Source: Chloroflexota bacterium (lineage in GTDB: Bacteria > Chloroflexota > Anaerolineae > Anaerolineales > Villigracilaceae). From it: a stretch of 10,000 nt of DNA. Positions 7,365 to 10,000 of this stretch are shown in pieces. The notes beneath the pieces are model-generated. The model saw only the letters and a program-made list of their open reading frames with translations, was not told where the DNA came from and did not search any database. Location of the stretch: assembly GCA_020217065.1 (NCBI GenBank), contig JAIWOB010000136.1:1-10000 (forward strand), read 5' to 3'. A program made the position numbers and the translations under genes. Positions within the stretch are counted from its first letter, which is position 1, and every line of letters starts with the position of its first letter.

Positions 7365-9299
7365 CTATCGTTTCAAAGACAGGTTTTTCTTTGCGCGGTC
7401 AAGCGCGCCCAAGAGCTTCGTAAATTGAATTGCCTGCCGCTGGTAAGTCTTGATATTTGCGCCTCCCTGCAGTTGTTCTTCTTCCTGCAAGAACCGCAAT
7501 TGGTTGATATTTGCCATCGCGCCAGCGCGCCGCAAATCCACAACTCGATTTAAGAGTTCTTCCAACAATTTATCGTCTGTCGGGCTTGCCTTCTCGACTT
7601 GCGCCAGCGCCTCTTTTGAAATCTCGCTCAGCGTTTCAGGCAAATGAGTCTCCACATAATTTTGATGGTCCTTTTCATCCTGTTCGACAGCCAAGCGGAT
7701 GATATTAAACGTCAATTGATGGGCAGTATACTCGAAATCCTCGGCTGCCAAGGGCGTCAACCCAAATTCCTGCAACTTTCTATCAAGGCGGTACAATAGC
7801 GCGGGGTTGCGAAGCAACACGCCCAGGCAATACGCCTCCATCTTGAAAATGGGATTAACCGCAGCGACAGTTTGCGGCGCGCTCGTTTCACGGCTCTGCG
7901 CCGGGGCGCGGGGCTTGCGTCGAAACGTCGGGACGGGCGCGGCGGGCGCGCTCAGCGCGCTTTCGTCCACCCGCAACATGCGCGCCAAAGCCTGACGGTA
8001 AGTGTCGCGCTCGATGGGCGTGGGCAAGTCTTCGATGAGGGGAATCACCTGCGCGGCGATTTCATTCTTGACCTTCGCGTCGCTCAGGTCTTTGCCCGCC
8101 GCCAGCGTTTCCATCACGTGAGTGACAATCGGCTTGGCGTTTTCGACGATGCGCTTCCACTCGTCCCTGTCGCGGGCGACGACTTCGTCGGGGTCGAGGT
8201 TATCCGGTAAAACGGCTACGCGAAGGTCGGCTTGCAGCCGCGCTTCGTTGCGGAGCAATCCGCGCGGGTCGAAGCTCAATTCCCCTTCCCGGTCCATCGC
8301 GGAGCGCGCCGCTTCCAGCCCGCGCAGGATGGCTTTTTGTCCCGCTGTATCCGGGTCCAGCGCGAGGACGATGCGGCGGGTGAAGCGTTTCAGCAATCGC
8401 AGCTGGTCTTCGGTCAGCGCCGTTCCCATCGGCGAGACGACGTTTTCGTATCCGGCTTGATGCAGCGCAATCACGTCGAGATAGCCTTCGACGATGACGG
8501 CTTGGTCGGCGGCGCGAATCGGCTTTCTGGCTCTGTCCAGCCCGTAGAGGATTCTGCCTTTGTTAAAAATCGCCGTGTCGGGCGAGTTCATAAACTTGGG
8601 GACGTCGTCCGGGTCCACGATGCGCCCACCAAAGCCCGCCATGCGTCCCTGCTCGTCGCGGATGGGAATCATGATGCGGTGACGGAATTTGTCGTAAGTG
8701 CGTAATTGGCGATTGGCAGTTGGAGATTGGGATTCGTTTGAATCGCGCACGGAGAGCAAGCCAACATCAATTAAATCCTGCTGCGAGTATCCTTTAGGCG
8801 CAAAATATGGGAGCAGGTTGTCGTAGCCGCGCGGGGCGTATCCCAAGCCAAAGGTTTCGATGGTCGCGTCGGTCAGTCCGCGCTTCTCGCGCAAATAGGT
8901 CAAGACTTCTTTGTTGTTGAATAACTGATTGCGGTAATAAATCAGCGCGTCTTCCAGCAGGGCGCGCAAACGCTCGTAGGCTTCTTTAACTTCGGGGGCT
9001 TCGCGCTTGAGCTCTTGCAGCGTCACGCCCGCGCGTTCCGCAAGCTTTCGCAGCGCCTCTTTGAAGTCCAGCCCTTCCTTCTTCATCACAAACTTGAAAA
9101 TATCGCCGCCTTCGTTGCACGCGCCATAGCATTTCCACGTCCCCAATTCGGGCCAGACAACAAACGCGGGCGTGCGTTTGTTGTCGTGGAAGGGGCAAAA
9201 GCCCGTATAACTGCGTCCCGATTTGCGGAGCTTCACGCCCGCTTCGGAGACGAGTTCCACGATGTCTATTCGAGATTTGATTTCATCAATGGAGGACAT
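7365..9299 (-). CDS. dnaG: DNA primase
   Basis: Synthesises RNA primers for replication. The 644-residue product has an N-terminal zinc-binding domain (C35, H38, C57, C61). Its second pair is CYGAC, i.e. CX3C rather than the usual CX2C, and HDNKRTPAF is one residue longer than the common form. The RNA polymerase core and TOPRIM domain follow, with [20 protein letters not shown] (about 223-242), catalytic VEGYLDV (E271) and the metal-binding LALDPDTAG (D315, D317). A roughly 20-residue insertion follows at about 335-355. A variable linker with Pro/Ala-rich sequence (around 455-490) leads to a C-terminal helical domain that should bind the replicative helicase. Residues 187-200 ([14 protein letters not shown]) are an in-frame insertion encoded by a heptamer repeat, between the SVRD and YDKFRHR blocks. 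The ATG at 9299 lacks a clear ribosome binding site; the leader is largely repeat. First gene of a probable dnaG-rpoD operon. Confidence 0.97.
   Translation of the reverse strand: MSSIDEIKSRIDIVELVSEAGVKLRKSGRSYTGFCPFHDNKRTPAFVVWPELGTWKCYGACNEGGDIFKFVMKKEGLDFKEALRKLAERAGVTLQELKREAPEVKEAYERLRALLEDALIYYRNQLFNNKEVLTYLREKRGLTDATIETFGLGYAPRGYDNLLPYFAPKGYSQQDLIDVGLLSVRDSNESQSPTANRQLRTYDKFRHRIMIPIRDEQGRMAGFGGRIVDPDDVPKFMNSPDTAIFNKGRILYGLDRARKPIRAADQAVIVEGYLDVIALHQAGYENVVSPMGTALTEDQLRLLKRFTRRIVLALDPDTAGQKAILRGLEAARSAMDREGELSFDPRGLLRNEARLQADLRVAVLPDNLDPDEVVARDRDEWKRIVENAKPIVTHVMETLAAGKDLSDAKVKNEIAAQVIPLIEDLPTPIERDTYRQALARMLRVDESALSAPAAPVPTFRRKPRAPAQSRETSAPQTVAAVNPIFKMEAYCLGVLLRNPALLYRLDRKLQEFGLTPLAAEDFEYTAHQLTFNIIRLAVEQDEKDHQNYVETHLPETLSEISKEALAQVEKASPTDDKLLEELLNRVVDLRRAGAMANINQLRFLQEEEQLQGGANIKTYQRQAIQFTKLLGALDRAKKNLSLKR
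8704..8731. repeat. Heptamer repeat inside dnaG
   Basis: Four tandem 7-base units on the plus strand: AATTGGC, GATTGGC, AGTTGGA and GATTGGG. With the flanking bases, 13 bases (8702-8714, GTAATTGGCGATT) are identical to 1133-1145 in the nuoF-nuoG repeat. On the coding strand it encodes QSPTANRQL within DnaG, a place where homologues such as the E. coli enzyme have only a few residues between the two conserved blocks. It is therefore a member of an otherwise intergenic repeat family that has entered a reading frame without breaking it. Confidence 0.8.
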
Positions 9300-9314
9300 T
9301 TGAGGCAGAGGGCG

Positions 9315-9356
9315 GTCGGGTAGTCAGTGGTCGGTAATCGGTAATCAGCGGGCAGT
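9315..9356. repeat. Degenerate heptamer repeat in the dnaG leader
   Basis: Six consecutive 7-base units: GTCGGGT, AGTCAGT, GGTCGGT, AATCGGT, AATCAGC and GGGCAGT. They keep the phase and purine/pyrimidine pattern of the units at 1121-1148 and 8704-8731, with C replacing T at the fourth position. The array lies between the proposed dnaG transcription start (about 9355) and the start codon. It therefore makes up most of the 5' untranslated leader and displaces any normal ribosome binding site. Confidence 0.65.
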
Positions 9357-9361
9357 TGACT

Positions 9362-9390
9362 ATATTAACGCAAGTTACCGCCTTTGACAA
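9362..9390 (-). promoter_or_regulatory. Sigma-70 type promoter for dnaG-rpoD
   Basis: On the minus strand TTGTCA (complement of 9385-9390) is separated by exactly 17 bases from TAATAT (complement of 9362-9367). That is five of six matches at -35 and four of six at -10. An overlapping TATAGT is a better hexamer but at 20-base spacing. Transcription would begin near 9355, about 55 bases ahead of the dnaG ATG. No competing promoter is obvious in the gap. Confidence 0.6.
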
Positions 9391-9414
9391 TCATTGCAAA
9401 CAAACCCATTTTGA

Positions 9415-9628
9415 ACCGCCGAGGCGCTGAGCTCGCGGGTTTTTTCAATGAATTTCTGATATGAAAAAGGTTGGGAGCAGACCTGACGGGTTTCATTAAG
9501 CGGCGCATGGTTACGGATTCTGTGAATCAAATTCGCGCCGGTTGATGTAGGCTCTGCGGAAACCCGTCAGGTCTTTTTTCATCCTTCGGGGTGAATCTTG
9601 TTCCATGAATACTCTGCGTTTCTGCGGT
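9415..9628. repeat. Outer imperfect inverted repeat around a structured element
   Basis: ACCGCCGAGGCGCTGAG (9415-9431) and CTCTGCGTTTCTGCGGT (9612-9628) are inverted copies matching at 13 of 17 positions. They resemble the ACCGCAGAG-type dispersed repeats seen in many environmental bacterial genomes (recollection, not searched). They flank the much better conserved inverted repeat 9479-9574, giving a nested arrangement that suggests one repeat inserted into another. The left arm is part of a local hairpin followed by six T's on the plus strand. Together with the inner element these repeats occupy most of the 349-bp gap between dnaG and the HExxH gene; no gene is seen there. Confidence 0.5.
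9479..9574. repeat. 96-bp structured element with three nested stems
   Basis: A perfect 16-bp outer stem (9479-9494 with 9559-9574) encloses a 6-bp stem CGGCGC/GCGCCG (9501-9506 with 9535-9540). This in turn encloses an apical 5-bp hairpin GATTC-TGT-GAATC (9516-9528). The outer arms, AGACCTGACGGGTTTC and its complement, are a variant of the AGACCTGACAGGTTT arms at 4151-4183. On the plus strand the outer stem runs into six T's (9574-9579). It looks like a small non-autonomous mobile repeat or a structured RNA element; there is no coding potential. As no plus-strand gene precedes it, a terminator role is unlikely. Confidence 0.75.
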
Positions 9629-9648
9629 AAAAACGAAGCCGGGGTATA

Positions 9649-10000
9649 TTATGGAATCCGCTTTTGCTTGCGCGTCAGCCAGTATCGAATTTCGTCGCCA
9701 AGCGGATACAACGGATAGAGATACGCGCCGTATAAAACGCCCGCAAAGTCGGTCATCAGGCGGCGGGCGCGGCGAAGGTTTTGGCGGTCATCGTTCAAGG
9801 GCAGGGAGAGCAATTCCTCCAGCGCGGGATGCAGCGTCGCGCCCGTGATTTTTTTGAAAACGCGGAATTGAAGCTGCCACGCCTCCAACTCGCCGTAGAT
9901 GGAAAACGCGGTGAAGAATCCCTGCCGCAAGTGTTGGACTTCGTGAATGAGCAGAGTCCACGCCCCGGGATGAGTCAGCGCCGACTCGCGCGAATAATGC
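9649..10000 (-). CDS. Unrecognised protein with HExxH motif, 3' part (putative zinc metallopeptidase)
   Basis: The reading frame is open from the window edge to TAA at 9649-9651, giving 116 residues of a longer protein; its start is outside. Nothing marks the TTG at 9930 as a true start, because the frame continues upstream with plausible sequence. The visible part contains LLIHEVQHLRQG, an HExxH zinc-binding motif encoded at 9931-9945. It is followed 14-16 residues after the second His by YGELEAW, whose glutamates could be the third metal ligand. A conserved-looking tail with Tyr-rich GVLYGAYLYPLYPLGDEIRYW ends in a basic KQKR stretch. I do not recognise the family. A zinc-dependent peptidase or peptidase-like domain is an inference from the motif alone. 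It reads in the same direction as dnaG but is 349 bp away across repeats, so a functional link is doubtful. Confidence 0.7.
   Translation of the reverse strand, partial: HYSRESALTHPGAWTLLIHEVQHLRQGFFTAFSIYGELEAWQLQFRVFKKITGATLHPALEELLSLPLNDDRQNLRRARRLMTDFAGVLYGAYLYPLYPLGDEIRYWLTRKQKRIP

Noticed and set aside
9414..9445. Hairpin plus six T's as a plus-strand terminator
   Set aside because: No plus-strand gene precedes it. The stem has a 2-base internal mismatch and its left arm belongs to a repeat.
9649..9930. A complete 93-residue gene starting at TTG 9930
   Set aside because: The frame remains open to the window edge, and the HExxH motif lies just upstream of that TTG, so this is the tail of a longer gene.

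Overview
The window reads as a housekeeping stretch of a free-living bacterial chromosome with moderately high GC content. It is most likely from the phylum Chloroflexota, class Anaerolineae. That placement is an inference from protein style: DnaG has a CX3C second half in its zinc finger, and RpoD has extra sequence in regions NCR and 3.1. The abundant short palindromic and heptameric intergenic repeats fit the same picture. No database search was possible. Every gene I can support lies on the minus strand, so the map reads from right to left.

Right end (9649-10000): the C-terminal part of an unrecognised protein with an HEVQH zinc-protease-like motif. It enters from beyond the window. A 349-bp gap (9300-9648) follows. 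It holds a nested set of inverted repeats (9415-9628, with a highly structured 96-bp element at 9479-9574), a good sigma-70 type promoter (9362-9390) and a heptamer repeat that fills much of the dnaG leader (9315-9356).

Middle (5707-9299): dnaG (primase) and rpoD (primary sigma factor), 38 bp apart and probably co-transcribed, as in the classical macromolecular synthesis operon but without rpsU in view. A hairpin after rpoD (5675-5701) is a plausible terminator.

Left half (1-5594): the peripheral-arm half of a respiratory complex I operon in the order nuoA-B-C-D-E-F-G, with nuoG running off the left edge. An extended -10 promoter lies just ahead of nuoA. Together these subunits would take electrons from NADH (NuoF FMN), pass them along Fe-S clusters in NuoE, F and G to N2 in NuoB, and reduce quinone at the NuoB/NuoD interface. 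All cluster ligands I looked for are present, including those for the optional N7 cluster in NuoG. The membrane subunits nuoH-N are presumably beyond the left edge.

The most interesting content is not a new gene system but the repeats. Three gaps in the otherwise tightly packed nuo operon (B/C, C/D, F/G) are filled by palindromic repeats. A heptamer family (roughly RATTGGY) occurs three times, once inside the dnaG coding region, where it adds about a dozen residues in frame, and once where it supplies the nuoF stop codon. I see no CRISPR array, tRNA, rRNA, prophage or defence system.
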